A DNA stretch of 28,102 nucleotides, taken from Candidatus Hodarchaeota archaeon (GTDB taxonomy: Archaea; Asgardarchaeota; Heimdallarchaeia; Hodarchaeales; YT1-039). Under the pieces are notes generated by a model. The model saw nothing but the letters and a program-made list of their open reading frames with translations, ran no database searches and was not told where the DNA came from. Within the stretch, counting starts at the first letter, position 1; every line of letters begins with the position of its first letter. Shown here one piece after another: positions 1 to 8,571 of this stretch. The stretch spans positions 1-28,102 of the forward strand of contig JAEOTF010000446.1 in the NCBI GenBank assembly GCA_016840025.1, given 5' to 3'. Both the position numbers and the translations under genes were made by a program.

Positions 1-2148
1 CACTAGATCGGTTGCATCAGCATCGCCATCGAAATCACCGAAGGCGCCTGATGATATAGAATCATGCCCTGGTAGATGTTGCCAGTCGTTACGCCAGCCA
101 TGTGGTGTATAGGTGTATAGGTGGAATACGTCTTCTTCTGCGTTAACCACGAAAAGCATGGGGCTACCATTCAGGTCACTAATTTCCATATCCAAGGTCG
201 GATGCCAATCACCGAAGGAATCGAGATACGAGTCATGTTGATACTGACCCGTGGCGTCGTTGTACCAATATGTATCAATGCTGTGGTAGCTACCCCAATC
301 CCAATGGGGATCATCTACCCACTCATCCCATTCATTATAGTAACCATCCATCCATATTGGACCATGATACTTGGAAGCAACGATTAGATCGTCATAACCG
401 TCATTGTCGTAGTCGGTGACTAGGACATCGGTAATTTCTGCAGACCAGTACTCATCACCATATTCGCCGGCATCCCAGCCTTCTAAGCTGAGTAGGGTTG
501 CTCCATAACTGTAATTTCCGTCACCATCGGTGTCATTCCACACATCTAAGTGGTGTGGATTCCCAGGATCAGCTAATAGCAAATCGACATATACATCGTT
601 ATCCCAATTGATCGGTTCAAGCACGCTATATCCAGAAGTCTGTGCTTGCATGCCATCTTCAAAGTACAAAGGAACTGAATCATATACTCCTTGTCTACTA
701 GGAGCATTATAATCGACGATTCTGTAGATGTGACCCCACTCATCAACGAAGAGAAGATCAACGTCGGTACCAGTACTAATATAGGCGAATTCTACATCTC
801 GGTATAAACCGCCCATATCGGGTCCCTTATCATCTCCATTCTCTTGTATCGCTCGAGTCTCTTCCTCTTTACCGTTTGGGATATCATACAAATCGAAATA
901 CTCTAGAATTGTAGCTCCTGTTACATTAAAAACAGGAATCCGATGATACGTGTCCCAGCCAACTGGGAATGGTATATCAACCATTAGCTCTAGCATATCA
1001 GTTGTTTCATTGTACATCCACATGTCCGTCTGCATATAAACTCCATCAACTCCAACAACATCAAACCGAAAGAGTTCTTGGTTGTTATAAGAGCTAATTT
1101 GGCTTTGAAGATCGGCATAGAAAGTAGCCCAATCGGTATATTCGGAAGGCATCATCTGATCACTAAGAGCGTCCCAGAGATTGCCTGTGCCGCTGAGACT
1201 GACCGTTACAGTCCCGGTGCCGTAAGTGAAAGAGTCACCTACTTGAACATCCGGTGGTCTTAATTCCCGCCCTGTACGCTCAATTGTCGCCTCAAAGTGT
1301 TCCCAGGAAGATATCATTGAATCTTGATTGACATCTTGATACATATCAACTTCGATGCTATCGAGCAGGCAATCCGTCATGTTCCAATTGAAAAGGATTG
1401 TTCCGTTATTCAAGTCAGGAGCATCTGGATTATAGCCCGAGAAGTCAAACGTGAACATGGTACTATCATTATAGGCAGTACCGGTCACCGATCCTTGGGT
1501 GGCATTCTCTAGAAGTTCTCCAAATTCGTTGAAATTAGCTGTATGGGTCGTCCAGTCATTTTCTGCAAGGAAAAGTGGCATTCCATCCATCACATCGATG
1601 TCGAGATAGTAACTTCCACGAGCACTTAACACATCGGGGAAATATTCACCACCAATGAGACTACCTAATGAAAAAAACATACCAGGTAGCGAGATTGGGA
1701 TAGGCACTGCTGTCCCTGCAGGAATGGTCATTGCCGCCATAGAAGGAGGCATTTCCTCAGGTAAATCGCCTGAGACACTAATTGTCATATCTTGGGCGAG
1801 GATTGCTTGAGTAGCGATTTGGTAGTGTTGTGAATCCGCTCGGAGAGTTTTTACTTTTATTTCGCTATTAAGGAAATCACCGGTAATGGTTGCCGTTACA
1901 CCAGCATCTGGCGGGATCATTTCCGCTAAAATATTGTTGATGTCTAGTGTCAAGGCAGTAACTTCATATATTATTGTTTCACCTGGAGTAGCATATGGGT
2001 TGTCGATTGTAGGATATTGCGCGGGTGCACGCATCAAATCATCGGATGCTAATACATTTAGCGCTGCAGGTGTCGAAGTGAAGGTCGATGCAACAAAGAA
2101 TAGCGAAAGAAAAAGCGCAAAACTTAATATAATACTTTTTCTAGGCAT
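1..2148 (-). CDS. secreted FG-GAP/VCBS-like repeat protein, C-terminus cut by window edge
   Basis: An open frame of 716 codons runs from the ATG at 2148 to base 1 without a stop, so the C-terminus is missing. Residues 1-30 form a signal peptide: MPRKS, a hydrophobic stretch IILSFALFLSLFFVA, then a small-residue region. Residues 272-283 (DVNQDSMISSWE) match an EF-hand/dockerin calcium loop exactly. The second half has Asp-rich loops typical of FG-GAP/VCBS propeller blades: WDNDVYVDLLLAD near 515, DTDGDGN near 536, DYDNDGYDDLIVA near 579 and DFDGDADATDLV at 705-716. Trp, Tyr and Asn-X-Thr/Ser sites are frequent, as in exported archaeal surface proteins. Inference: an extracellular calcium-binding protein with a propeller, possibly for adhesion or ligand binding. 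Substrate unknown. It is divergent from the gene at 2328 and shows no link to the redox genes. Confidence 0.8.
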   Translation of the reverse strand, partial: MPRKSIILSFALFLSLFFVASTFTSTPAALNVLASDDLMRAPAQYPTIDNPYATPGETIIYEVTALTLDINNILAEMIPPDAGVTATITGDFLNSEIKVKTLRADSQHYQIATQAILAQDMTISVSGDLPEEMPPSMAAMTIPAGTAVPIPISLPGMFFSLGSLIGGEYFPDVLSARGSYYLDIDVMDGMPLFLAENDWTTHTANFNEFGELLENATQGSVTGTAYNDSTMFTFDFSGYNPDAPDLNNGTILFNWNMTDCLLDSIEVDMYQDVNQDSMISSWEHFEATIERTGRELRPPDVQVGDSFTYGTGTVTVSLSGTGNLWDALSDQMMPSEYTDWATFYADLQSQISSYNNQELFRFDVVGVDGVYMQTDMWMYNETTDMLELMVDIPFPVGWDTYHRIPVFNVTGATILEYFDLYDIPNGKEEETRAIQENGDDKGPDMGGLYRDVEFAYISTGTDVDLLFVDEWGHIYRIVDYNAPSRQGVYDSVPLYFEDGMQAQTSGYSVLEPINWDNDVYVDLLLADPGNPHHLDVWNDTDGDGNYSYGATLLSLEGWDAGEYGDEYWSAEITDVLVTDYDNDGYDDLIVASKYHGPIWMDGYYNEWDEWVDDPHWDWGSYHSIDTYWYNDATGQYQHDSYLDSFGDWHPTLDMEISDLNGSPMLFVVNAEEDVFHLYTYTPHGWRNDWQHLPGHDSISSGAFGDFDGDADATDLV

Positions 2149-2210
2149 AGTTAATCACTTTACTTGTTTTCTCATTTCTCACATGTTTTTTAATGAGACC
2201 GCTAGCTTCA

Positions 2211-2223
2211 AATACTTAAAAAA
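2211..2223 (-). promoter_or_regulatory. possible TATA element for the secreted-protein gene
   Basis: On the minus strand this reads TTTTTTAAGTATT, an archaeal TATA-like tract about 65 bases before the ATG at 2148. The intergenic region 2149-2327 is divergent, so it should hold promoters for both flanking genes. I see no clear BRE and no second convincing TATA box for the plus-strand gene. Confidence 0.25.
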
Positions 2224-2327
2224 TCCAAAGAAAGTATACTAAAAAAACCGTACCAAATGAAACTTTAACGGAATAAACGAAGTTTGGTTTCATGAGTCTC
2301 TCTTCTTCTTTAGGAGAGATAAATCTA

Positions 2328-2684
2328 ATGATGGAGCTAAAATTGGTCGGTGAATGCCCTAATATGAATAAAACTGTTTCAGGTGAATTGATTATCCTTT
2401 TTAATCTGGAGCAAGCTAATAAGTACATTAAAACTATGGATAATAACTCAGCCAAAATCTTAGTCACCCGCAAAATCGATTGGACATGGACACGTATATT
2501 AAAACACTTTGAGGGATGTATAACAGATCATGGAACTCGTGTATCGCGTGCAGCCGAGGTTCTTGCAATTATGATGTTACCTGGGGCATTAGGCACGCGA
2601 AATGCAACAAAATTTCTTCAGTCAAAGAATTTTGCGCAGATTATCTGCATTGGAAATGAGGCACGCGTTTTTATTAAATCTTAA
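2328..2684 (+). CDS. stand-alone PEP-utilising enzyme swivelling (phosphohistidine) domain with His to Arg
   Basis: A 118-residue protein that corresponds to the central mobile domain of PEP synthase/PPDK only. The N-terminal part (KLVGECPN..VSGELIILFNLEQANKY..AKILVTRKIDWTW) matches the usual 'ILVTRxTDPDW' region. The later part DHGTRVSRAAEVL aligns with DHGGRTSHAAIV, and LPGALGTRNATKFL with IPAVVGTGNATEVL. The phospho-accepting His is replaced by Arg (residue 74, codon CGT at 2547-2549). There is no ATP-grasp or PEP-binding barrel beside it. An in-frame ATG lies at 2292, but GGAGAG at 2313-2318, nine bases before the ATG at 2328, favours 2328. A second ATG follows at 2331. Its stop overlaps the stop of convergent arfC within TTAA. 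Inference: a non-catalytic or regulatory relative; partner unknown. Confidence 0.7.
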   Translation: MMELKLVGECPNMNKTVSGELIILFNLEQANKYIKTMDNNSAKILVTRKIDWTWTRILKHFEGCITDHGTRVSRAAEVLAIMMLPGALGTRNATKFLQSKNFAQIICIGNEARVFIKS

Positions 2685-3382
2685 ATCTCTATCTTTCTTT
2701 TTTGATTATAATTTACTCTATATTTGAGTACAAGGCAATCTCCCGCTGTTTCTGTGGATTGTAATTCTAACAAAGGTGAATCAATCATTTTGTGATGACC
2801 TTTGCCTTCAAAAAACGAAATTGAATCTATTCCCCCGCTAATTACTGGAGCAATCGCAATTGATATATTATCAATCAGCTGAGCCTTCAACATAGCCCAA
2901 TTTAGCGTAGCTCCGCCCTCTACCATTAACGTTCTTATTCCTCTTTCATATAATTGGATTAATAGCATCTTCAGATTCACATGATTCTTAGTACCGCATA
3001 TAAGAATCTCTACACTCCTTTTTTTCAACTTATCAACATTTTTCTGAGGAGCTTGAGAAGTTACAGCAATAATTGTCGGAATTTCTGGCTGTACAGTGAT
3101 TACACGTGCATTCGGATCAATATCTCCTCGACTAGAAGGAATAACACGAATAGGATCTTTGATGTCTTGCTCAGATGCTAGTAATTCTCGTTTAACTCTG
3201 AGTGTAGGATTGTCAAAACGAATAGTTCCTGCCCCTACCATTATTGCATCCGATTTTGCTCGCATTTCATGAACCCTTATCCAATCTTCACGACTAGAAA
3301 GCGTTGAATCACGATAACCTGCTGTAGCTATTCGTCCGTCAAGGCTCATAGCTGCATTAAGCGTCACAATAGGTCTTTTCAC
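2681..3382 (-). CDS. arfC: 2,5-diamino-6-ribosylamino-pyrimidinone 5'-phosphate reductase (archaeal RibD-C type)
   Basis: Predicted NAD(P)H-dependent reductase of the archaeal/fungal riboflavin branch, which reduces the ribose side chain before deamination. The 233 residues match a full-length RibD C-terminal/DHFR-like domain: the N-terminal strand and TLNAAMSLDGRIAT, SSREDW, MRAKSDAIMVGAGT and DNPTL motifs, then LMVEGGATLNWAML and the C-terminal IAPVISGG. There is no N-terminal deaminase domain, as expected for the archaeal single-domain enzyme. The start is GTG at 3382, with AGGAAG about ten bases upstream. It is the last gene of the rib operon, 16 bases after the amidohydrolase. Its stop overlaps the convergent gene's stop by four bases. 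Confidence 0.9.
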   Translation of the reverse strand: MKRPIVTLNAAMSLDGRIATAGYRDSTLSSREDWIRVHEMRAKSDAIMVGAGTIRFDNPTLRVKRELLASEQDIKDPIRVIPSSRGDIDPNARVITVQPEIPTIIAVTSQAPQKNVDKLKKRSVEILICGTKNHVNLKMLLIQLYERGIRTLMVEGGATLNWAMLKAQLIDNISIAIAPVISGGIDSISFFEGKGHHKMIDSPLLELQSTETAGDCLVLKYRVNYNQKRKIEI

Positions 3383-3398
3383 TACTATTATACTTCCT

Positions 3399-4532
3399 TT
3401 ATTTTATACGCTCTCCCTCAAAGAAGTGACATACAAGATCTGGCTCTCTTACCCGGAAAATTAAGGTTCGTAGGGGATCATGAGAATATATAGTTCTTGG
3501 GCTGTTTAGATTCCAAATACATAAGTCGGCGAATTTACCGATGCTTATTTCTCCTGTATTTACCCCTAACAACTTAGCAGCATTAACAGTGATCATTTTT
3601 AATATATCGGTAAGATTTGGTACTATTTTTTGGAGTAAAAGGCAGTTAACAACTGTTCGTATTTCTTCTAGTGGATTGGGATTGTTAACCATAGTATTAT
3701 CAGTACCTAACGCAATTAGAATCTTTTTTTTCATCAGTGTTATTAAAGGCGGAAATCCTTCTTGAAAATAGATGTTACTTCGAGGGCATAGGATTGCATG
3801 TTCTCGGTTCGTAAGCTTATCTATATCTTCCGATGTTGCATGTGTCAGATGGATCAAATTTTGAGCTTTTAGAGGATTTATAGCAAGTTCTAAGTCACTA
3901 ATTTCATTGTTCTTTTTTCTTTTTTCTGTTATCTCTTGGGACTCTAAAACATGGGTGCTGATAGTTTTATTAACCTTTTTAGCGGTTTGGGCAATTTGTT
4001 TTAGTTGATTATAATCATAATCCAATGGAGATGAGAGTCCTATGCCATCTGCAAGCTTTACTACTTGATTAAGATCGGTTAGATCCGAATTTGGGCGTCC
4101 TAGAATAATAGGCCTTATAGGCAATTCCTCAGCTGCTCTACGTAATGTTAAAACACCAGATTCACCTCCTTCCCTAAAGTCGGCAAAAGTTGAAACCCCT
4201 GCTTCTAGCATGCTCTGAATTGCTGTTTTTATCGCAATTGAGAGATATTGCTTTCCTTCTTCTAAAGCTTGAAACTTTATTCCATCTTTACCCACGGCAG
4301 TTTCAAGATTATAACCAAATGCTTGATCTTTTACTAACGCGTCTGCACAATGTACATGCGAGTTGATAAATGCAGGCGTAACCAAGTGATATTCAAAGCA
4401 AAGATCGGTTTTTTTTCTCGTTCCATCCGTTATAATTTCTGTAATCTTTTTTTTCTCGAAAGTAATACGTACATTCTTCTTTGGAAGTAATTCTGATCCT
4501 ATTAACGCTTTTTTAACGAAGATAGAAGCCAC
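3399..4532 (-). CDS. amidohydrolase-superfamily deaminase-like protein in the riboflavin operon
   Basis: A 377-residue metal-dependent amidohydrolase of the cytosine deaminase/SAH deaminase/chlorohydrolase type. Visible parts: a small N-terminal beta domain, then the metal motif SHVHCAD (H59, H61), STFADFREGG near 114-123, STHVLES (H194, E197), HLTHATS (H228, H231), and LGTDNTMVNNP with the catalytic-type Asp at 278. The end GVNTGEISIGKFADL is the classic return to the composite domain. GTG start at 4532 with AGGGGAAG just upstream. It lies between ribH and arfC with short gaps. Known: ArfC-type pathways reduce first and deaminate second, and I know of no established archaeal enzyme for that deamination. 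Inference: this could be the deaminase. Alternatives are a purine or SAH-type deaminase, or an unrelated passenger. Confidence 0.8.
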   Translation of the reverse strand: MASIFVKKALIGSELLPKKNVRITFEKKKITEIITDGTRKKTDLCFEYHLVTPAFINSHVHCADALVKDQAFGYNLETAVGKDGIKFQALEEGKQYLSIAIKTAIQSMLEAGVSTFADFREGGESGVLTLRRAAEELPIRPIILGRPNSDLTDLNQVVKLADGIGLSSPLDYDYNQLKQIAQTAKKVNKTISTHVLESQEITEKRKKNNEISDLELAINPLKAQNLIHLTHATSEDIDKLTNREHAILCPRSNIYFQEGFPPLITLMKKKILIALGTDNTMVNNPNPLEEIRTVVNCLLLQKIVPNLTDILKMITVNAAKLLGVNTGEISIGKFADLCIWNLNSPRTIYSHDPLRTLIFRVREPDLVCHFFEGERIK

Positions 4533-4577
4533 TATGCTTCCCCTGGCTTGTGAAAACGGTTTAAATTCATTTACAAC

Positions 4578-4994
4578 CTAAGTTTCAAGAGCACGAACAA
4601 GTTTCAATGCTGCTTCAACACTTCGTTTCGCATAATGTTCAATACGTTGTTTAGCTTGAGCATGACTTTGTCCTGGCCCAGAAACACCCAATGATACTGG
4701 TTTTCCAAATTCTAGGGAAAGATCCATGATCTTCCTTGCATTATGACCTGCTACCACTTCATCATGAGAAGTATCTCCTTTCAGAACTGCTCCCAAAGTA
4801 ACTACAGCATCGATATTCTCTTTTTGTAGTAATTTCCTGATTGCTAAGGGCATATCAAACGCTCCAGGAACCTTAATCACTTCTTCTACTTTCGCCCCAA
4901 GAAAGTTTGCATGATCTTTTGCAACTTCAAGCATCACCAACGTGATGTCCGCATTAAATTCCGAAACAACAAATCCTAATTTAGTTTCACTCAT
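4578..4994 (-). CDS. ribH: 6,7-dimethyl-8-ribityllumazine synthase
   Basis: Condenses 5-amino-6-ribitylamino-uracil with dihydroxybutanone phosphate to lumazine, the penultimate riboflavin step. The protein is 138 residues from the ATG at 4994. Motifs: VVSEFNADI near the N-terminus, [11 protein letters not shown], then [16 protein letters not shown] with the conserved catalytic-loop His at 77, and [18 protein letters not shown]. An in-frame GTG at 5003 would add three residues but lies inside the ribosome binding site. GGAG at 5003-5006 with an eight-base spacer fits the ATG at 4994. The ribC stop TGA begins that spacer, so the two genes are probably translationally coupled. Paralogous to the neighbouring ribC product. 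Confidence 0.93.
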   Translation of the reverse strand: MSETKLGFVVSEFNADITLVMLEVAKDHANFLGAKVEEVIKVPGAFDMPLAIRKLLQKENIDAVVTLGAVLKGDTSHDEVVAGHNARKIMDLSLEFGKPVSLGVSGPGQSHAQAKQRIEHYAKRSVEAALKLVRALET

Positions 4995-4999
4995 ATTTA

Positions 5000-6206
<1,207 letters not shown>

Positions 6207-6397
6207 TGATAATGCTCTTCTTGTATCCTTTTTTAATAAATAGTCTATGAAAATAAAAATATTGATTTTAATTACTCTTTTTAAGTTCTACTCATTATCA
6301 GGATTAATGCATTACAATAACCCAATTTTGAGTTCATAACTAACAATTCCTTATATAACTTTTAATCTCAACTAAATCTAATATAAGAATTTAAAAT
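6207..6397 (-). promoter_or_regulatory. probable promoter region of the riboflavin operon
   Basis: A very AT-rich 191-base gap between the CoA-transferase stop and ribB. Minus-strand TATA candidates are AGTTATATAA at 6351-6360 and the ACTTAAAAAGAG tract near 6268-6280. Neither has a clear BRE. If the distal one is used, a leader of roughly 110-130 bases would precede ribB. I see no FMN-riboswitch-like conserved core. Confidence 0.3.
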
Positions 6398-8326
6398 TCA
6401 TTCTTCCACAGAGAAATCCATTCTAAGTTCATAAATCCCTTCTATAAGTCTTCTTTCAAGGTTTGGAAACATATTTTCAAATAAATGGCGCATTGCGCGG
6501 TTTTCAAGGAGAACTTCTGCAATAAATCCTAAAAGGCCTTGACTCTTTGCTAAATAAGTTAAATAACTAAGTAATTCGTTTCCTATTCCCTTATTTTGAT
6601 ATTCGTCTCTCACTACAAAAGCTACTTCTGCTATATGAGTATCGGGGAGAATTCCATATTGCCCCATACCCACAACTGTTTCTTTTCCATCCTCATCCTT
6701 TATCACAGCGAGGATAACCATATTCTTAGTATAATCAATCACCGCAAACTCTTGTAAACGTTCATGAGGCATATCTTTTCTAGTCGATATGAATCGTCGA
6801 TACAGACTCTGATCACTCAGGTCATAAAAGAAATCCTTTAAAAGTGGTTCGTCACTAATTTTAACAGGTCTAAGTATGATTTCAAGACCTTTTTTTGTAG
6901 TTCTCCATGTTTCTATGTATTCGGGATATTCTCCCCTTTTTCCTGGTATGAAAGCTTGATCCTTATAGATTAGATTAAATTTTTTGGCTTCTTTGATCAG
7001 CCATGGACGAAACTTGGGGTGAGCTATGGAAATCAATTCAATTGCCCTTTCTCGAATGTTTTTTCCATGTAAATATGCAATTCCATATTCTGTCACTATG
7101 TAATGGACATCTCCACGATTTAGCGTAACTCCTGCTCCTTCGGGTAGGAAAGGAACGATTCTGGAAAGTGTTTCATCCTCAGCAGTTGATTGTAGGGTAA
7201 GAATCGTCTTTCCTCCCTTTGCAAGAGTTGCTCCCCTCATAAAGTCGGCTTGCCCACCAATTCCACTGTAAAAAGTTTTTCCAATTGATTCGGCTGAAGC
7301 TTGTCCAGTTAAATCTATTTGTAAAGCACTATTGATTGCTACCATATTTTCATGGCGAGCGATAACCAAGGGATCATTGGTATAGTCTATTCTTCTTAAT
7401 TCTATCGTTGGGTTGTCATGAAGATAATCATAGGTCTCCTTCTTAGCCATACAAAAAGAAGCAATTGATTTTCCTCGGTTAAGGGTTTTAAGAGAATTAT
7501 CGACGACACCTTGTTGGATCAACTCCACCAACCCATCTGAAATCAGCTCAGTATGGCATCCAAGGTGTTTTTTATCGGTGAGATTTGCCATAACAGCATT
7601 CGGGATTGATCCATAACCTACCTGTATCGTGTCACCATTTTGGATGAGATTTGCGACATATTTCCCAATCCGACTGCTTATGGACTCTAGCTCAGTTGGT
7701 TCCGGATCAAACTCCAAGATTGGCTCATTATAGGGTACAATGAAATCAATATCTTCTATGTGAATGAAACCATCGCCATGGATTCGCGGCATGTGTGAAT
7801 TAATCTGGGCAATAATTAATGACGCTTTTTCAACTGCTGCCTTTACTATATCCACAGAAACACCAAGACTTACAAAACCATGACGGTCCGGGGGTGAAAC
7901 TTGGATCATAGCCACATCTATCGGTACAAGTTCTCGATAAAACAAATCTGGAACATTTGAAAGGAAAACAGGTGTATAATCTGCCAATCCTGTGTTGATA
8001 GCTTCTCTAGTTGGTGTTCCTACAAAAAAAGAGTTATGTCGGAAATTAGTTCGAAATTTAGAGTCTGTATATGGGGCTACTCCCAGCGTCCATACATGAA
8101 ACACCTCAGCATCAACAAAAGCTTTGGGATGAGATTCTACATAAGCTGCAAGGGCATTTACTAAGTATTGCGGCTCCCCACATCCTGTATGAAGAAAGAT
8201 CCGGTCCCCTCGGTGGATATTGCGGAATATTCTCACTTCAGAGGCAAATTTTTCAGGATACTTCTTCTTCCATTCATCTAAGCTATTTCTTTTGTCCTCT
8301 AAAGTCATCAAAATCACTTTATCCAA
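6398..8326 (-). CDS. acetyl-CoA hydrolase/CoA-transferase fused to a C-terminal GNAT acetyltransferase domain
   Basis: Residues 1-470 form a Cat1/4-hydroxybutyrate-type CoA-transferase: FLHTGCGEPQYL near 44, VSPPDRHGFVSLGVS near 143, HTELISDG with the likely catalytic Glu at 260, GIGGQADFMRGA near 355, and VHYIVTEYGIAYLHGK near 407. Residues 480-642 form a GNAT fold with the acetyl-CoA loop DEYQNKGIGNELL near 574-586. Typical stand-alone enzymes are about 430-500 residues, so the GNAT part is a real extension. The start is TTG at 8326 with AGGA seven bases upstream; ATG at 8308 is a shorter alternative. Likely reaction: CoA transfer between acetyl-CoA and another acid, or acyl-CoA hydrolysis. 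The GNAT domain may modify the enzyme or a partner (inference). Probably its own transcription unit. Confidence 0.88.
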   Translation of the reverse strand: MDKVILMTLEDKRNSLDEWKKKYPEKFASEVRIFRNIHRGDRIFLHTGCGEPQYLVNALAAYVESHPKAFVDAEVFHVWTLGVAPYTDSKFRTNFRHNSFFVGTPTREAINTGLADYTPVFLSNVPDLFYRELVPIDVAMIQVSPPDRHGFVSLGVSVDIVKAAVEKASLIIAQINSHMPRIHGDGFIHIEDIDFIVPYNEPILEFDPEPTELESISSRIGKYVANLIQNGDTIQVGYGSIPNAVMANLTDKKHLGCHTELISDGLVELIQQGVVDNSLKTLNRGKSIASFCMAKKETYDYLHDNPTIELRRIDYTNDPLVIARHENMVAINSALQIDLTGQASAESIGKTFYSGIGGQADFMRGATLAKGGKTILTLQSTAEDETLSRIVPFLPEGAGVTLNRGDVHYIVTEYGIAYLHGKNIRERAIELISIAHPKFRPWLIKEAKKFNLIYKDQAFIPGKRGEYPEYIETWRTTKKGLEIILRPVKISDEPLLKDFFYDLSDQSLYRRFISTRKDMPHERLQEFAVIDYTKNMVILAVIKDEDGKETVVGMGQYGILPDTHIAEVAFVVRDEYQNKGIGNELLSYLTYLAKSQGLLGFIAEVLLENRAMRHLFENMFPNLERRLIEGIYELRMDFSVEE

Positions 8327-8567
8327 TGACTATTCCTAAATGTGTGGTATTTGGAAATGATAAGAGTCCTCTCAAAAAAGTAATTGTTGTAGGAACCAAG
8401 GTTGGTAAAAAACAAAGGAAAGACACGTTTGGGTTTTTTAGACGAAAGCTCCCTTACTAGTTATACGCAAGAATGCTGAGCTAATCATCCGATTAAGTTA
8501 GACCCCATTTGTCCGAACAAGTGCTATTGTAGAAGAATGAAGCTCACAGGCTTGACCTGCGAGTAGT
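8327..8567. other. 241-base gap between GTPase and CoA-transferase genes
   Basis: No convincing gene. A 44-codon plus-strand frame (8326-8460) exists, but it continues an antisense frame and has no ribosome binding site. The end next to the GTPase carries a hairpin (8543-8563). No TATA box stands out for the CoA-transferase gene. Confidence 0.4.
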
Positions 8568-8571
8568 TCAC
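8543..8571 (-). repeat. hairpin directly after the GTPase stop, resembling an IS200/IS605-type subterminal hairpin
   Basis: On the minus strand the sequence runs GTGAACTACTCGCAGG, loop TCAAG, then CCTGTGAGCTTC. The 8-bp stem CTCGCAGG/CCTGTGAG pairs fully with one G-U wobble. The layout 'GTGAACTAC-stem-loop-stem-GCTTC' recalls end hairpins of IS200/IS605-family elements. No tnpA or tnpB lies nearby, so at most this is a remnant. It may act as a 3'-end structure for the GTPase transcript, whose TGA is inside the GTGAAC. Confidence 0.35.

Noticed and set aside
2216..2473. 85-codon minus-strand frame over the swivelling-domain gene start
   Set aside because: It overlaps a gene with a clear family match on the other strand and resembles nothing itself.
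6207..6397. FMN riboswitch before the riboflavin operon
   Set aside because: No RFN-type conserved core or multi-stem layout is visible, and these elements are not expected in archaea.
8326..8460. 44-codon basic peptide frame on the plus strand in the gap
   Set aside because: It is the tail of a longer frame antisense to the CoA-transferase, has no ribosome binding site and no recognisable family.
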